DNA of 64,000 bases from Rathayibacter sp. VKM Ac-2857 (GCF_013205025.1 NZ_JABMLE010000003.1:496001-560000); one strand, 5' to 3'; numbered from the stretch's first letter, positions 8,640-18,099 are shown. A program made the numbers and translations. Notes: generated by a model not told the origin, from the letters alone.

Positions 8640-8941
8640 GGGAACTCCTTGCGGGTCGGCCGGGGAGGCGGGGGAGGGAGGAGCGCGTCGGGGCGCTGGC
8701 TCCATGGTGGCGAGGGAGCGTGCGTCCGGCGTCGAGTAGTCGTCGGGGACTGCGGGGCCGAGTTGCGACATCTGTCGGACCGCGCTCGCGCCCGGCGCCC
8801 GCTCGCGTCCGGCCGGGTTCGACGTCTGCTGAGTCGCGGGGCCCCCGGGCTCGCCAGCTGTCCATGGCCGCGGTCGGCGCCGGCCGCCAGAGTGGAGGTC
8901 TCCTCGTTCCGCGCGGGTCGGTCCGGGAGAGAGAGGTCACG
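8640..8941. other. Divergent promoter region between binding protein and flavoenzyme
   Basis: About 300 bp of GC-rich DNA between two divergent genes. It must contain both promoters and the two ribosome binding sites (AAGGAG for the minus gene, GAGAGAGAGG for the plus gene). I see no clear operator palindrome, repeat or extra gene. Confidence 0.4.
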
Positions 8942-10048
8942 GTGCGCGAGAACGTCGACACGGTCGTCATCGGAGGAGGCGCGATGGGCTCGGCCACCGC
9001 CTGGCAGCTGGCTCAGCGCGGCACGGACGTGGTCCTGCTCGAGCAGTTCGCCCCCGGGCACTCCCACGGGGCGTCGCACGGTCGCACCCGCAACTTCAAT
9101 CAGGCCTACGCCTCCGACGACTACCTCGCGCTGCTCGACGAGGCGTCCGAGCTCTGGGAGCGCCTGAGCGCGGAGGAGGGCGTGACGCTGCTGGACCGGG
9201 TGGGCCTCGTGAACCACGGGGCCGTCGAGCCGCTCCGTGCGGTCCGCCGTGCGCACGAGGCCCACGGCGTCGCGAGCGACTTCCTCTCCGCCGCCGAGGC
9301 CCGCGACCGCTGGCCCGCGCTCCGCTTCGAGAGCGAGGTGCTGCACGTCCCCAGCAGCGGGCGCATCCGCGCGGCCGATGCGCTGACCGCGCTGCGCTCC
9401 GGCGCCGAGCGCCGCGGTGCGCGGTTCCGCTACGACTCGCCGGTGCGCGGGCTGGACGTCGTCGGCCCGGACTCCGTGGTCGTCACCACCGACGACACCG
9501 AGTACCACGCGCGCCGCGTCGTCGTCACGGCCGGCGCCTGGACGCGGCCCCTGCTCGCCGGCACCGTGCCGCTGCGCCCGCTCCGGGTCTCCGAGGAGCA
9601 CCCCGCGCACTTCCGCCTGCGGACCCCCGATGCGGTCTGGCCGAGCTTCAACCACACGCCGGACCCGGACCGCTCCGACCACTCCTTCTTCCTCAGCCCC
9701 GTCTACGGCATGCTCACGCCCGGCGAGGGCCTCAAGGTCGGCTGGCACGGCGTGGGCGCGAGCGTCGACCCGGACCGCCGCACCCGGCGGCCGGTGCCCG
9801 AGCAGCTCGCCGCCCTGCGCCGCTACGTCGCGGAGTGGATCCCCGGCGCGGACGCCGAGGTCTGCGACGTCATCAGCTGCACCTACACGATGACCGAGAA
9901 CGAGGACTTCGTCCTGGACCGCAGCGGACCGGTCGTCGTGGGAGCCGGCTTCTCCGGCCACGGCTTCAAGTTCACCCCGGCGATCGGCCGGGTGCTCGCG
10001 GATCTGACGGCGGGCATCGCGGCCCCGCGGCGGTTCGCGGCGGCCTGA
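8942..10048 (+). CDS. FAD-dependent sarcosine oxidase / N-methyl amino acid oxidase family (SolA-like)
   Basis: Encodes 368 aa, close to monomeric sarcosine oxidase length. The GTG start at 8942 follows GAGAGAGAGG. The N-terminal FAD motif GGGAMGSATAWQL (about 11-23) and HGASHGRTRNF match this oxidase group. Near the C terminus ISCTYTMTENEDF places a Cys at about 313, the position of the covalent flavin-linking Cys315 of monomeric sarcosine oxidase, followed by GAGFSGHGFKFTPAIG. Members oxidise N-methyl groups of amino acids, giving formaldehyde, H2O2 and the free amine. The formaldehyde-fixing hxlA/hxlB genes 3 kb away make this chemistry plausible here. The actual substrate (sarcosine, N-methyltryptophan, other) is open. 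Confidence 0.85.
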   Translation: MRENVDTVVIGGGAMGSATAWQLAQRGTDVVLLEQFAPGHSHGASHGRTRNFNQAYASDDYLALLDEASELWERLSAEEGVTLLDRVGLVNHGAVEPLRAVRRAHEAHGVASDFLSAAEARDRWPALRFESEVLHVPSSGRIRAADALTALRSGAERRGARFRYDSPVRGLDVVGPDSVVVTTDDTEYHARRVVVTAGAWTRPLLAGTVPLRPLRVSEEHPAHFRLRTPDAVWPSFNHTPDPDRSDHSFFLSPVYGMLTPGEGLKVGWHGVGASVDPDRRTRRPVPEQLAALRRYVAEWIPGADAEVCDVISCTYTMTENEDFVLDRSGPVVVGAGFSGHGFKFTPAIGRVLADLTAGIAAPRRFAAA

Positions 10049-10150
10049 GCCGAGCCGCGCCGCGCCGCGCCGAGCCGCACCGCCCGCGGGCGCGGCCCGG
10101 CGCCGCAGCGCGCGGAGTCGGCCAGCGGAGTCGGCCCGCCGCGCGCGGAC

Positions 10151-11812
10151 TCAGCCCGCGGCCGCCAGCGCCTCGCGGGCGGCCCGCTGCAGCACCGGGT
10201 CCGGCACGGGGAGCGACGCGAGCAGCTTCCGCGTGTACGCCTCGCGTGGCGCGCGCAGCACCTCGCGGGTCGGGCCCTGCTCGACGATCGCGCCCTGCCG
10301 CAGCACGACGACCCGGCCGGCGATCCGATCGACGACGGCGAGGTCGTGGCTGACGAAGAGGCAGCCGAAGCCGAGGGCGCTCTGCAGCTCGGCGAACAGA
10401 TCGAGCACGGTCGCCTGCACCGAGACGTCGAGCGCGCTGGTGGGCTCGTCGGCGATGAGCAGTCGCGGGCGGAGGGCGATCGCCCGGGCGAGCGAGGCCC
10501 GCTGCCGCTGCCCGCCCGAGAGCTCGTGCGGGAACCGGTCGGCGAAGCCGCGGGGCAGACGCACGGCGTCGAGCAGCTCGTGCACCTCGGCTCGCACGGC
10601 GGCGGTCGACTCGGCGCGCCTGTGGATGACGAACGGCTCGGCGATGCACTCGCCGATGGTCAGGAACGGGTTGAAGCTGGTCGCCGGGTCCTGGAAGACG
10701 AAGCCGAGGTCCGCGCGCGCCGCGGCGCCGAGACCCGCGCGGCGGCCGACGAGCTCCGCGCCGAGGACCGACAGCGATCCTCCGGTGGCGGGGACCAGCC
10801 CGGCGATGGCCCGGGCGAGCGTCGTCTTGCCCGAGCCGGACTCGCCGACCAGGCCCAGCACCTCGCCGGGCGCGAGGGACAGCGACAGGTCCGCGATCGC
10901 GGTGAAGGAGGGGCGGCCCATCCGCCCGGGGTAGACGATCTCGAGCTGCTCCGCGGCGACGAGCGGCGCCTCGGCCGAGGGCTCCGGCACGGCCGCCGGC
11001 TCCCCGGCGTCGCCCGCCCCGATGCGCGGCACCGCGGCCAGGAGCGAGCGGGTGTACTCGTGCTGCGGGTCCGCGAACAGCGACTGCACGTCGGCGCTCT
11101 CGACGATCCGGCCGCCGTTCATGACGATCACCCGGTCGGCGAGATCGGCCACCACGCCCATGTTGTGCGTGATCAGCAGCATCGAGCCGCCGAGGTCGTG
11201 CCGCAGCGTGCGCAGCAGCTGGAGGATCTCGGCCTGCACGGTCACGTCGAGCGCGGTCGTCGGCTCGTCGGCGACGATCAGCGGCGCGCCCTGGATCAGC
11301 GCCATCGCGATCACGATGCGCTGCTTCTGGCCGCCGGAGAACTGGTGCGGGTAGTCGTCGATCCGCTTCTCGGGGTCGGGGATGCCGACCGTCCGGAGCA
11401 CGCGGACCGCCTCGGCCCGCGCCGCCCGCCGGCCGAGCGAGGTGTGCGCGCGGATCCCCTCGACGATCTGCCAGCCCACGGTGAAGACGGGGTTCAGGGC
11501 GGTCGACGGCTCCTGGAACACCATCGCGGCCGCCGCGCCTCGCAGCCGCCGCATCGTCCTCTCGGGGGCGCCGACGATCTCGACGTCGCCGTCGCCGTCC
11601 CGCAGCCGGATGCTGCCCGAGACGATCGCCGACTCCGGCAGCAGCCCGAGGACCGCCTTGCCGGTCACGGTCTTGCCCGAGCCCGACTCGCCCACGAGCG
11701 CGACGATCTCCCCGGGCGCGACGTCGAGATCGACGCCCTCGAGCGCCGCGACGGGGCCGTGATCGGTGTCGAAGACGACGCGGAGGTCGCGGATGCTCAG
11801 TACGGCGGTCAT
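10151..11812 (-). CDS. Dpp/Opp-type ABC transporter, two ATP-binding domains in one protein
   Basis: Encodes 553 aa made of two complete ABC domains (DppD-like plus DppF-like). Domain 1 has Walker A GESGSGKT, signature FSGGQKQR and Walker B LIVADEPTTALD. Domain 2 has GESGSGKT, LSGGQRQR and LLIADEPTSALD. Each ends in the oligopeptide-type C-terminal extension with Pro-rich linkers (YTRSLLAAVPRI and YTRKLLASLPVPDP). The start ATG 11812 overlaps the stop of the upstream permease (11809), so the three genes 13840-10151 form one operon. It energises uptake of the ligand brought by a family-5 binding protein, most likely that at 7020. Confidence 0.92.
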   Translation of the reverse strand: MTAVLSIRDLRVVFDTDHGPVAALEGVDLDVAPGEIVALVGESGSGKTVTGKAVLGLLPESAIVSGSIRLRDGDGDVEIVGAPERTMRRLRGAAAAMVFQEPSTALNPVFTVGWQIVEGIRAHTSLGRRAARAEAVRVLRTVGIPDPEKRIDDYPHQFSGGQKQRIVIAMALIQGAPLIVADEPTTALDVTVQAEILQLLRTLRHDLGGSMLLITHNMGVVADLADRVIVMNGGRIVESADVQSLFADPQHEYTRSLLAAVPRIGAGDAGEPAAVPEPSAEAPLVAAEQLEIVYPGRMGRPSFTAIADLSLSLAPGEVLGLVGESGSGKTTLARAIAGLVPATGGSLSVLGAELVGRRAGLGAAARADLGFVFQDPATSFNPFLTIGECIAEPFVIHRRAESTAAVRAEVHELLDAVRLPRGFADRFPHELSGGQRQRASLARAIALRPRLLIADEPTSALDVSVQATVLDLFAELQSALGFGCLFVSHDLAVVDRIAGRVVVLRQGAIVEQGPTREVLRAPREAYTRKLLASLPVPDPVLQRAAREALAAAG

Positions 11813-12762
11813 CGCCGGGCCTTTCTCTGGCTGCGGCGGCGGACGCGCAGGCGGGGGTCGGACAGGTCGTTGAGGCTCTCGCCGACGAGGGTGATCCCGA
11901 GCACGACGATCATGATCGCGACGCCGGGAGCGACGCAGGTCCACCAGACCCCGCTCGTGACGTCCTGCACCGAGCGGTTGAGGTCGTAGCCCCACTCGGC
12001 GGCCGAGGTCGGCTCGATGCCGAAGCCGAGGAAGCCGAGCCCGGCGAGGGTCATGATCGCCTCGGAGGCGTTGAGCGTGATGATGACGGGCAGCGTGCGG
12101 GTGGAGTTGCGGAGCACGTGCCGCAGCAGGATCCGCCGGTCGCGCGCGCCCATCACCCGGGCCGACTCCACGAACGACTCCGAGACCACCCGGAGCACCT
12201 CGGCCCGGACCACCCGGAAGTACTGCGGGACGAACACCACGGTGATGGACATCGCCGCGGCGACGACTCCGCCCCAGAGACTCGACTGGCCGCCGGAGAT
12301 CACGATCGACAGGACGATCGCGAGCAGCAGGCTCGGGAACGCGTAGACGGCGTCGGCGAGCACCACGAGGATCTTGTCGAGCCAGCCGCCGACGTAGCCC
12401 GAGACGGCGCCGAGCAGCACGCCCGCCGCGACCGAGGTCAGCAGCGACAGGGCGATCACCTGGACCGCCGTCCGCGCGCCCCACAGGGTACGGGAGAGGA
12501 CGTCGTAGCCGCCGACCGTGGTGCCCAGCAGGTGCTGACCACCGGGCGGCTGCTGCGCGCCGAAGTTGCGGCCGCCTTCGGACAGCTGGTCGTAGCCGAA
12601 CGGCGCCAGGAGCGGCGCGCACGCGGCGACGATCACGAGGGCGGCGACCAGCGCGAGCCCGATCAGGAGCATCGCGCGCTGGGACCCGGCGCTGCTGCGC
12701 ACCTGCGCGACGAGGGGGAGGCGGTCGCGCAGAAGGCGCGGCGGGGCGACGGCGGTGGTCAT
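11809..12762 (-). CDS. Dpp/Opp-type ABC transporter permease (DppC-like)
   Basis: Encodes 317 aa. An N-terminal tail precedes the first membrane segment (MLLIGLALVAALVIVAACAPLLAP), then a periplasmic-type loop with QLSEGGRNFGAQQPPGGQHLLGT, then five more hydrophobic segments. The inner-membrane-permease EAA-like loop ESFVESARVMGARDRRILLRHVL contacts the ATPase. GTTVGGYDVLSRTLWGARTAV fits DppC proteins, which carry GTDxxGRDxxSR here. It lies one base after the DppB-like gene and overlaps the ATPase gene by four bases. No regulator binding site is visible inside the operon. Confidence 0.9.
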   Translation of the reverse strand: MTTAVAPPRLLRDRLPLVAQVRSSAGSQRAMLLIGLALVAALVIVAACAPLLAPFGYDQLSEGGRNFGAQQPPGGQHLLGTTVGGYDVLSRTLWGARTAVQVIALSLLTSVAAGVLLGAVSGYVGGWLDKILVVLADAVYAFPSLLLAIVLSIVISGGQSSLWGGVVAAAMSITVVFVPQYFRVVRAEVLRVVSESFVESARVMGARDRRILLRHVLRNSTRTLPVIITLNASEAIMTLAGLGFLGFGIEPTSAAEWGYDLNRSVQDVTSGVWWTCVAPGVAIMIVVLGITLVGESLNDLSDPRLRVRRRSQRKARR

Positions 12763-12763
12763 C

Positions 12764-13840
12764 TCAGAACCTCACTCGGGGGTCGATCAGGGCGGCGAGG
12801 ACGTCGACCACGAAGTTCGTGACGGCGACGATGATCGCGAGCACGGCGACGATGCCCTGCACGGCGACGAAGTCGCGGGCGGCGAGGTACTGGCCGAGCA
12901 TGAAGCCCAGGCCGCGCCACTCGAAGGTCGTCTCGGTGAGGACCGCGCCGCCCAGGAGCATCGCGATCTGCATCCCGATGACGGTGATGATGGGGATCAG
13001 GGCGGGCCGGAAGGCGTGCCGGGAGACGAGCCGCCCCTCGGAGACGCCGCGGGAGCGGCCCGCCTCGACGTAGCCGGCCTGCAGGGTGCCGATCATGTTG
13101 GTGCGCACGAGGCGGAGGAAGGTGCCGGCGGTGAGCAGGCCGAGCGTCAGCCCCGGCAGGACGGCATGGGCGAGGACGTCCGTCACCGCGGAGGTGTCGC
13201 CGGTGCGCAGCGCGTCGACCAGGAAGAGCCCGGTCGGCTGCGGCATCGTCGAGAGCAGGAGCTCCGTCCCGGTGCTCGAGCGGCCCGCGGTGGGCACCAG
13301 GTCGAGGACGACGCCGAAGATCAGCTTGAGCAGCAGCCCGGCGAAGAAGACCGGGGTCGCGTAGCTGAGGATCGCGAGGACGCGCAGGACGATGTCCGGC
13401 ATCCGGTCGCGCCGGCGGGCGGCGAGGGCGCCGAGCGGCACCCCGACGATCAGGGCCACCAGGAGCGCGTAGCCGGCGAGCTCGAAGGTCGCGGCGCCGT
13501 AGACGGCGAGGACCTCGGTGACCGGGCGGTTGTCGCTGAGGGTGGTGCCGAAGTCGCCGCGCAGGACGCCGCCGAGGTACTCGACGTACTGGACGATCAC
13601 GGGGCGGTCGTAGCCGGCCGCCGCCACCCGGGTGGCCAGCTCGGCGGCCGAGAGGCGACCGCCGAGGGCGGCCGTGATCGGGTCGCCGGTCAGGCGCATC
13701 AGGAAGAAGACCATCGTGACGAGGATGAGCACCGTCGGGACGATCAGCAGGAATCGGAGGAAGAGATAGCGCAGGAGGGGGTTCGAGGCGCTCTTCACGC
13801 CGCGACGCCCGGGGAGGACGAGGGGCAGGGAGACGGACAC
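12764..13840 (-). CDS. Dpp/Opp-type ABC transporter permease (DppB-like)
   Basis: Encodes 358 aa from a GTG at 13840, chosen because GGAAGGAG lies four bases upstream; an in-frame ATG at 13882 has no such site. The first membrane helix (LRFLLIVPTVLILVTMVFFLMRL) is followed by the extracytoplasmic loop and five further segments. The loop VEAGRSRGVSEGRLVSRHAFRPALIPI is the ATPase-contacting EAA loop, and the C terminus VVDVLAALIDPRVRF is typical of DppB. It is the first gene of the importer operon 13840-10151. Confidence 0.9.
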   Translation of the reverse strand: MSVSLPLVLPGRRGVKSASNPLLRYLFLRFLLIVPTVLILVTMVFFLMRLTGDPITAALGGRLSAAELATRVAAAGYDRPVIVQYVEYLGGVLRGDFGTTLSDNRPVTEVLAVYGAATFELAGYALLVALIVGVPLGALAARRRDRMPDIVLRVLAILSYATPVFFAGLLLKLIFGVVLDLVPTAGRSSTGTELLLSTMPQPTGLFLVDALRTGDTSAVTDVLAHAVLPGLTLGLLTAGTFLRLVRTNMIGTLQAGYVEAGRSRGVSEGRLVSRHAFRPALIPIITVIGMQIAMLLGGAVLTETTFEWRGLGFMLGQYLAARDFVAVQGIVAVLAIIVAVTNFVVDVLAALIDPRVRF

Positions 13841-13980
13841 GGGGCTCCTTCCGGCAGCGCCGGTCGATCCGGCCCGTCTCACGCTAGGCAGTGCGTCCCG
13901 CGCCCCTCCCCGTCAGGATTCGCGTTCTCGGGGCGGCCGTTCCGACAGCTGTCTGAACGGCCGGACGGCGCCTCGCGCGC

Positions 13981-14439
13981 TCACCGGCGCGCGGGAAGAG
14001 GGGACTGCGGCTTGGTCACTCCGTAGGCGAAGGAGGTCTCGATCGACGCCAGTGCGGGGATCATCCGGATCCTCGTGCGTACCAGCGTCTCGTAGCCCTC
14101 GAGGTCCTCGACGGCGATCTTGAGCAGGAAATCGCTGTCGCCTGCCATCAGGTACGCCTCGGTCACGTGCGGGATCCCGCGGATGGCGGCCTCGACCTGC
14201 TCGACGATCTCGGGGCTGTGGCTCTCGAGGCGCAGCCGCACGAAGGCGGTGATCGCCAGGCCCACCGCGCGGGGGTCGACGACGGCGCGGTAGCCGATCA
14301 GCACGCCGTCCTCCTCCAGTCGGCGGACCCGGCGCAGGCACGGCGAGGGCGAGAGGCCCACCCGGTCGGCGAGATCCTGGTTGCTGAGGCGCCCGTCCCG
14401 CTGGAGCTCCTCGAGAATGCGCACGTCGATGTCGTCCAT
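13981..14439 (-). CDS. Lrp/AsnC family transcription regulator
   Basis: Encodes 152 aa from ATG 14439 (MDDIDVRILEELQRDGRLSN). An N-terminal winged helix-turn-helix (about 1-60, with LADRVGLSPSPCLRRVRRLE as recognition part) is followed by the ligand-binding RAM domain (HVTEAYLMAGDSDFLLKIAVEDLEGYE). Lrp-type regulators sense amino acids. It is divergent from the EamA exporter/aminotransferase/peptidase operon at 14565-18099, the likely target; the spacer of about 125 bp should hold the binding site, although no clear palindrome stands out. Confidence 0.92.
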   Translation of the reverse strand: MDDIDVRILEELQRDGRLSNQDLADRVGLSPSPCLRRVRRLEEDGVLIGYRAVVDPRAVGLAITAFVRLRLESHSPEIVEQVEAAIRGIPHVTEAYLMAGDSDFLLKIAVEDLEGYETLVRTRIRMIPALASIETSFAYGVTKPQSPLPARR

Positions 14440-14564
14440 GTCGCCGACTGTGGCAGATCCTGCTCCCGCGGGCCACTTCCGCGCTCGAATCCGCAATCGT
14501 GCGCCGGGGCCCGCCACCTAGCCTCGGAGGAGCCGGGATCCGCCGGCCCGCCGAGAGGACCGTC

Positions 14565-15542
14565 ATGACACCGCCCCCGCGCTCCGCGCTCGTCGGGAGC
14601 CTCGCGATGATCACGACCGTGGCCACCTGGGCCGGCTTCGCGCTGAGCATCCGCGGCATCGGCGGATCGGGACTCGGCACGGGCGACGTCGCCCTGCTGC
14701 GCTTCGGCGTGCCGCTGCTGGTGCTGGCGCCCGCGGTCCCCGGCGCCCTGCGGGCGATCCGGCGCGAGTCGCCGCTCACCCTCGCCTGCCTCGCGCTCGG
14801 CGCGGGGCTGCCCTACTTCCTGACGGCGGCCGCGGGCGGGAGCCTCACGAGCGCCGCCCTCGTCGGCCTGGTGATCCCGGGCTCGGTGCCGGTGTTCGTC
14901 GCCGTGCTCGCCCTGCCGCTGCTGCGGGAGCGCCCGAGCCGCACCCGGCTCGCGGGGCTCGGTGCGATCGTGGTCGGCGTCGTCCTCATCGTGCTGCTCA
15001 CCTCGGCGGCCACGGTCACCGCGGGGATCGCGATCCTGCTCGGCGCGGGCGTCCTCTGGGCCGTGTACACGCTCGGGCTGCGGCGGACGCGGCTGACGCC
15101 GGTCTCCGTGGTGGTCGCGGTCTGCGCGCCGTCCTTCGTGCTGAGCCTCCTCGCCGCCGTCACGGGCGCCCTGCCGACCACCCTGCTCTCCGGCTCGGCG
15201 GATCCGGGCGCCGTGGCCGTCTTCGGCCTCGTGCAGGGCATCGGAGTCGGCGTCGTCGCGGCGCTCGCCTACACGGTCGCCGTCCGCTCGCTCGGCGCGG
15301 GGCGCGCGGCGGCCTTCGGCTCGCTGAGCCCGGTGGTCACCGCCCTGCTCGCCCTGCCGCTGCTCGGCGAGGTGCCGCCGGTGAGCGAGCTCGTCGGGCT
15401 CGCCGTGATCGTGCTCGGCGTGGTGGTCGCGAACGCGGCGCCCCGCGCAGTGCCCGCGGGCGCCGCCCCTCCTCGTCGCCGCCCGTCCCCGATCCGCCCG
15501 GCCCCGTCCCGCACCCCGTCCCCGACCAGGAGTCCCCGATGA
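14565..15542 (+). CDS. EamA/DMT family transporter
   Basis: Encodes 325 aa with ten hydrophobic segments in two EamA repeats (about 10-145 and 155-300), as in the drug/metabolite superfamily. Members export amino acids or related metabolites; the Lrp regulator next door fits amino acid export. The C-terminal 25 residues are Pro/Arg-rich (PRRRPSPIRPAPSRTPSPTR), a hydrophilic tail. The stop overlaps the ATG of the aminotransferase (ATGA at 15539), so they are translationally coupled. The start ATG 14565 follows GAGAGGACCGTC. Confidence 0.88.
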   Translation: MTPPPRSALVGSLAMITTVATWAGFALSIRGIGGSGLGTGDVALLRFGVPLLVLAPAVPGALRAIRRESPLTLACLALGAGLPYFLTAAAGGSLTSAALVGLVIPGSVPVFVAVLALPLLRERPSRTRLAGLGAIVVGVVLIVLLTSAATVTAGIAILLGAGVLWAVYTLGLRRTRLTPVSVVVAVCAPSFVLSLLAAVTGALPTTLLSGSADPGAVAVFGLVQGIGVGVVAALAYTVAVRSLGAGRAAAFGSLSPVVTALLALPLLGEVPPVSELVGLAVIVLGVVVANAAPRAVPAGAAPPRRRPSPIRPAPSRTPSPTRSPR

Positions 15543-16741
15543 TCGTCACCGCGCACAGCCTCGCTCCGGACCCCGTCTGGGAGCTCACCCGCCGCTACGC
15601 CGCCGACCCGCGGCCCGATCGCCTCGATCTCACCCTCGGCGTCTACCGCGACGAGAGCCTGCAGGCCCCGGTGATGGACGCCGTGCACGCCGCCGAGCGC
15701 CGGCTGCTCGAGCGCCGCGAGTCGAAGCAGTACCGCGGCCCGAGCGGCCACCCCGAGTTCACCGCGCGGATGAGCACCCTCCTGCTCGGCGACGAGCTGG
15801 CGCAGCGGGCGATCGGCGTGCAGACCGTCGCGGGCACCGGTGCGCTGCGGCTGCTGGCCGAGTTCCTCGCGCACTTCGATCCGGGGCGCCGGGTGATCCT
15901 GGGCGCGCCCTCCTACGTGAACCACGCGCCCGTGCTCCGCGCCGCGGGGCTCGCCGTCCAGTCCGTGCCGTTCGTGGACGAGGCCGGGCTGCCCTGGCTC
16001 GAGCCCACGATCGACGCGCTCCGCTCGGCCCGCCCGGGCGACGCGGTGCTGCTGCAGGGCAACTGCCACAACCCGACCGGAGCGTCGCTGACCACGGCGA
16101 TGTGGGACCGGCTGACCGACGAGATCGTCCGCGCCGGCGTGATCCCCTTCGTCGACCAGGCCTACTACGGCCTCGGCGACGGCCTCGAGGAGGACCTCGC
16201 CGGGATGCGCCGCCTGCTCGCCCGCGTCCCCGAGGCCGTGGTCTCGGTCAGCTGCTCGAAGGCGTTCAGCCTCTACAGCGAGCGGGTCGGCTGCGCCCTC
16301 CTGCTCCTGGACCCGAGCGGGACACCGGGGGCGATGAGCACTCTCGAGGGCATCGCGCGCGCCGCGTACTCCCAGCCCCCGCACCACGGGGCGGCGATCG
16401 TCGCGACGATCCTCGGTGACGAGGAGCTCGAGCGGTCGTGGCGGGACGAGCTGGAGCGGATGCGCCACCGCGTCACCCGGCTCCGCGACGGCCTGGTCGC
16501 CGGCGCGCTCGCGGCGGGCGCGCCCTCGCGGTTCGCCGCTCTGCGCGAGCAGCGGGGCCTGTTCCTGTCGCTCCCGCTGTCGCCGGCGGCGATGCACCGG
16601 CTCCAGCGCGAGTTCGGCGCCTACGGCCTCCCCTCGGGGCGGATCAACCTCGCCGGCGTGCCGCGGACGGCGGTCGACCGGCTCGCCGCGGCCCTGGCCG
16701 AGGTCGCGGCCGAGGACGCCGTCGTCCGGGCGGTGGCCTGA
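15539..16741 (+). CDS. Aspartate/aromatic aminotransferase-like PLP enzyme (class I)
   Basis: Encodes 400 aa. It carries fold-type I motifs: LTLGVYRDE near residue 33, GNCHNPTG (174-181), DQAYYGLGDGLEED (206-219), and the PLP-binding Lys241 in SVSCSKAFSLYSERVG. The pattern is that of the AspC/TyrB subgroup. It would transfer an amino group between an acidic or aromatic amino acid and a keto acid; the donor is not determinable. It overlaps both neighbours (EamA upstream by 4 bp, M20 peptidase downstream by 1 bp), forming one operon under the Lrp-type regulator. Confidence 0.88.
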   Translation: MIVTAHSLAPDPVWELTRRYAADPRPDRLDLTLGVYRDESLQAPVMDAVHAAERRLLERRESKQYRGPSGHPEFTARMSTLLLGDELAQRAIGVQTVAGTGALRLLAEFLAHFDPGRRVILGAPSYVNHAPVLRAAGLAVQSVPFVDEAGLPWLEPTIDALRSARPGDAVLLQGNCHNPTGASLTTAMWDRLTDEIVRAGVIPFVDQAYYGLGDGLEEDLAGMRRLLARVPEAVVSVSCSKAFSLYSERVGCALLLLDPSGTPGAMSTLEGIARAAYSQPPHHGAAIVATILGDEELERSWRDELERMRHRVTRLRDGLVAGALAAGAPSRFAALREQRGLFLSLPLSPAAMHRLQREFGAYGLPSGRINLAGVPRTAVDRLAAALAEVAAEDAVVRAVA

Positions 16742-18099
16742 TGGCCGGCGACCCGGCGGCCCACGACCCGGCGCGCCGGGGTCTCGTCGACCGCGAGGAG
16801 CGCGCCCGGCTGCTCGGCGAGCTCGTCGCGCTGCCGACCGTCTCGGCCGACCCCGCGCGCCTGCCCGACCTGCACCGCAGCGCCGCGCTGCTGGCGGGGG
16901 CGCTGCGGGAGCGCGGCTTCGACGTCCGGCTCGTCGAGGACGGCGCCGGCCGCCCGTCCGTCGCGGCGACGCGGGGTCTGCGCCAGGGCGTCCCGTCCGC
17001 ACTGCTCTACGCGCACCACGACGTGCAGCCCGCGGGCGCCGGCTGGACGACGGACCCGTTCGTCCCGGTCCGCCGCGGCGACGTCCTCGTCGGCCGGGGC
17101 AGCGCCGACAACAAGGCGGGCGTGGTCGCGCACCTCGCGGCGATCGACGCGCTCGACGCCGACGCCGACTCCGGCTCCGGCTCCGGTCGCGGGCTCGGTC
17201 TGATCGTGCTCCTCGACGGCGGCGAGGAGGTGGGCTCGCCCGGCGCCCCGGCGCTGCTCGCCGGCCTCGCGCTCCCGGAGCCGCCCGCGCTCGTCCTCGT
17301 GAACGACGGCGTGAACGCGACCCGGGGCACCCCCTCCCTGACCACGTCGCTGCGGGGGCTGCTCGCGGTCGACGTCGAGGTCGCCGTGATGACCGAGCCC
17401 GCGCACAGCGGCATCAACGGCGGCGGGGTGCTCGACGCCCTGACGGCGTTCTGCCGGCTCGCCGCCTCCCTGCACGACGAGCACGGCGAGGTGGCCGTGC
17501 CGGGCCTGCGCATCGCGGGACCCGCGACCGCCCGCGTCGATCCCGCCGCGTTCCGGGCCCGCCTCGGGCTGCTCGACGGCGTGCACGTCGCGGACGACCT
17601 GGCGACCGCACTGTGGGCGTCGCCGGCCCTGTCCGTGCTCGGAGTGGACGCGCCCGCCGTCGCGGACTCGGCGAACGTGCTCCTCCCTTGGGTGCGCGCG
17701 CGCCTGTCGCTGCGGGTGCCGCCCGGCCTCGCGACCGCCGACGCGGCGGCCGCGCTCCGAGCGCACCTGCTCGCGCACCGGCCCTTCGGCGCGCAGGTCC
17801 GCGTCGACGAGGTGAGCCGGAGCGAGCCGTGGAGCGACGCGCGGATCTCGGCCGTGGTGGTCGACGCTCTGCGCGAGGCGTGGGGCCGGGCGCCCGACCT
17901 GCTCGGCGGCGGCGGCGGGATCCCCGTCGTCAGCGCGCTCGCCGCAGCATTCCCGGAGTCGGTCGTCTGCATCACCGCGATCGCCGACGCCGACTCGCGC
18001 GTGCACGGACCGGACGAGAACGTCGACCTGCGGGAGCTCGACCGCGCGGTCGCGGCCGAGACGGCGATCCTCACCGCCCTCGCTCTGCCGCGGGACTGA
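16741..18099 (+). CDS. M20 family metallopeptidase / dipeptidase
   Basis: Encodes 452 aa. M20 features: LLYAHHDVQPAG (first metal His and Asp), GRGSADNKAG (bridging Asp region), DGGEEVGSPG (catalytic Glu-Glu), and EPAHSGINGGG in the lid domain. The C terminus has VHGPDENVDL with the last metal His. Such enzymes split dipeptides or N-acyl amino acids. The start ATG 16741 overlaps the aminotransferase stop, so peptide cleavage, transamination and EamA-type export are encoded together. It is followed by a strong hairpin at 18107. Confidence 0.9.
   Translation: MAGDPAAHDPARRGLVDREERARLLGELVALPTVSADPARLPDLHRSAALLAGALRERGFDVRLVEDGAGRPSVAATRGLRQGVPSALLYAHHDVQPAGAGWTTDPFVPVRRGDVLVGRGSADNKAGVVAHLAAIDALDADADSGSGSGRGLGLIVLLDGGEEVGSPGAPALLAGLALPEPPALVLVNDGVNATRGTPSLTTSLRGLLAVDVEVAVMTEPAHSGINGGGVLDALTAFCRLAASLHDEHGEVAVPGLRIAGPATARVDPAAFRARLGLLDGVHVADDLATALWASPALSVLGVDAPAVADSANVLLPWVRARLSLRVPPGLATADAAAALRAHLLAHRPFGAQVRVDEVSRSEPWSDARISAVVVDALREAWGRAPDLLGGGGGIPVVSALAAAFPESVVCITAIADADSRVHGPDENVDLRELDRAVAAETAILTALALPRD

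Noticed and set aside
10049-10150. Short CCGCG/CCGAG runs after the flavoenzyme gene as a regulatory repeat
   Set aside because: Simple low-complexity GC sequence with no clear palindrome or consistent period.
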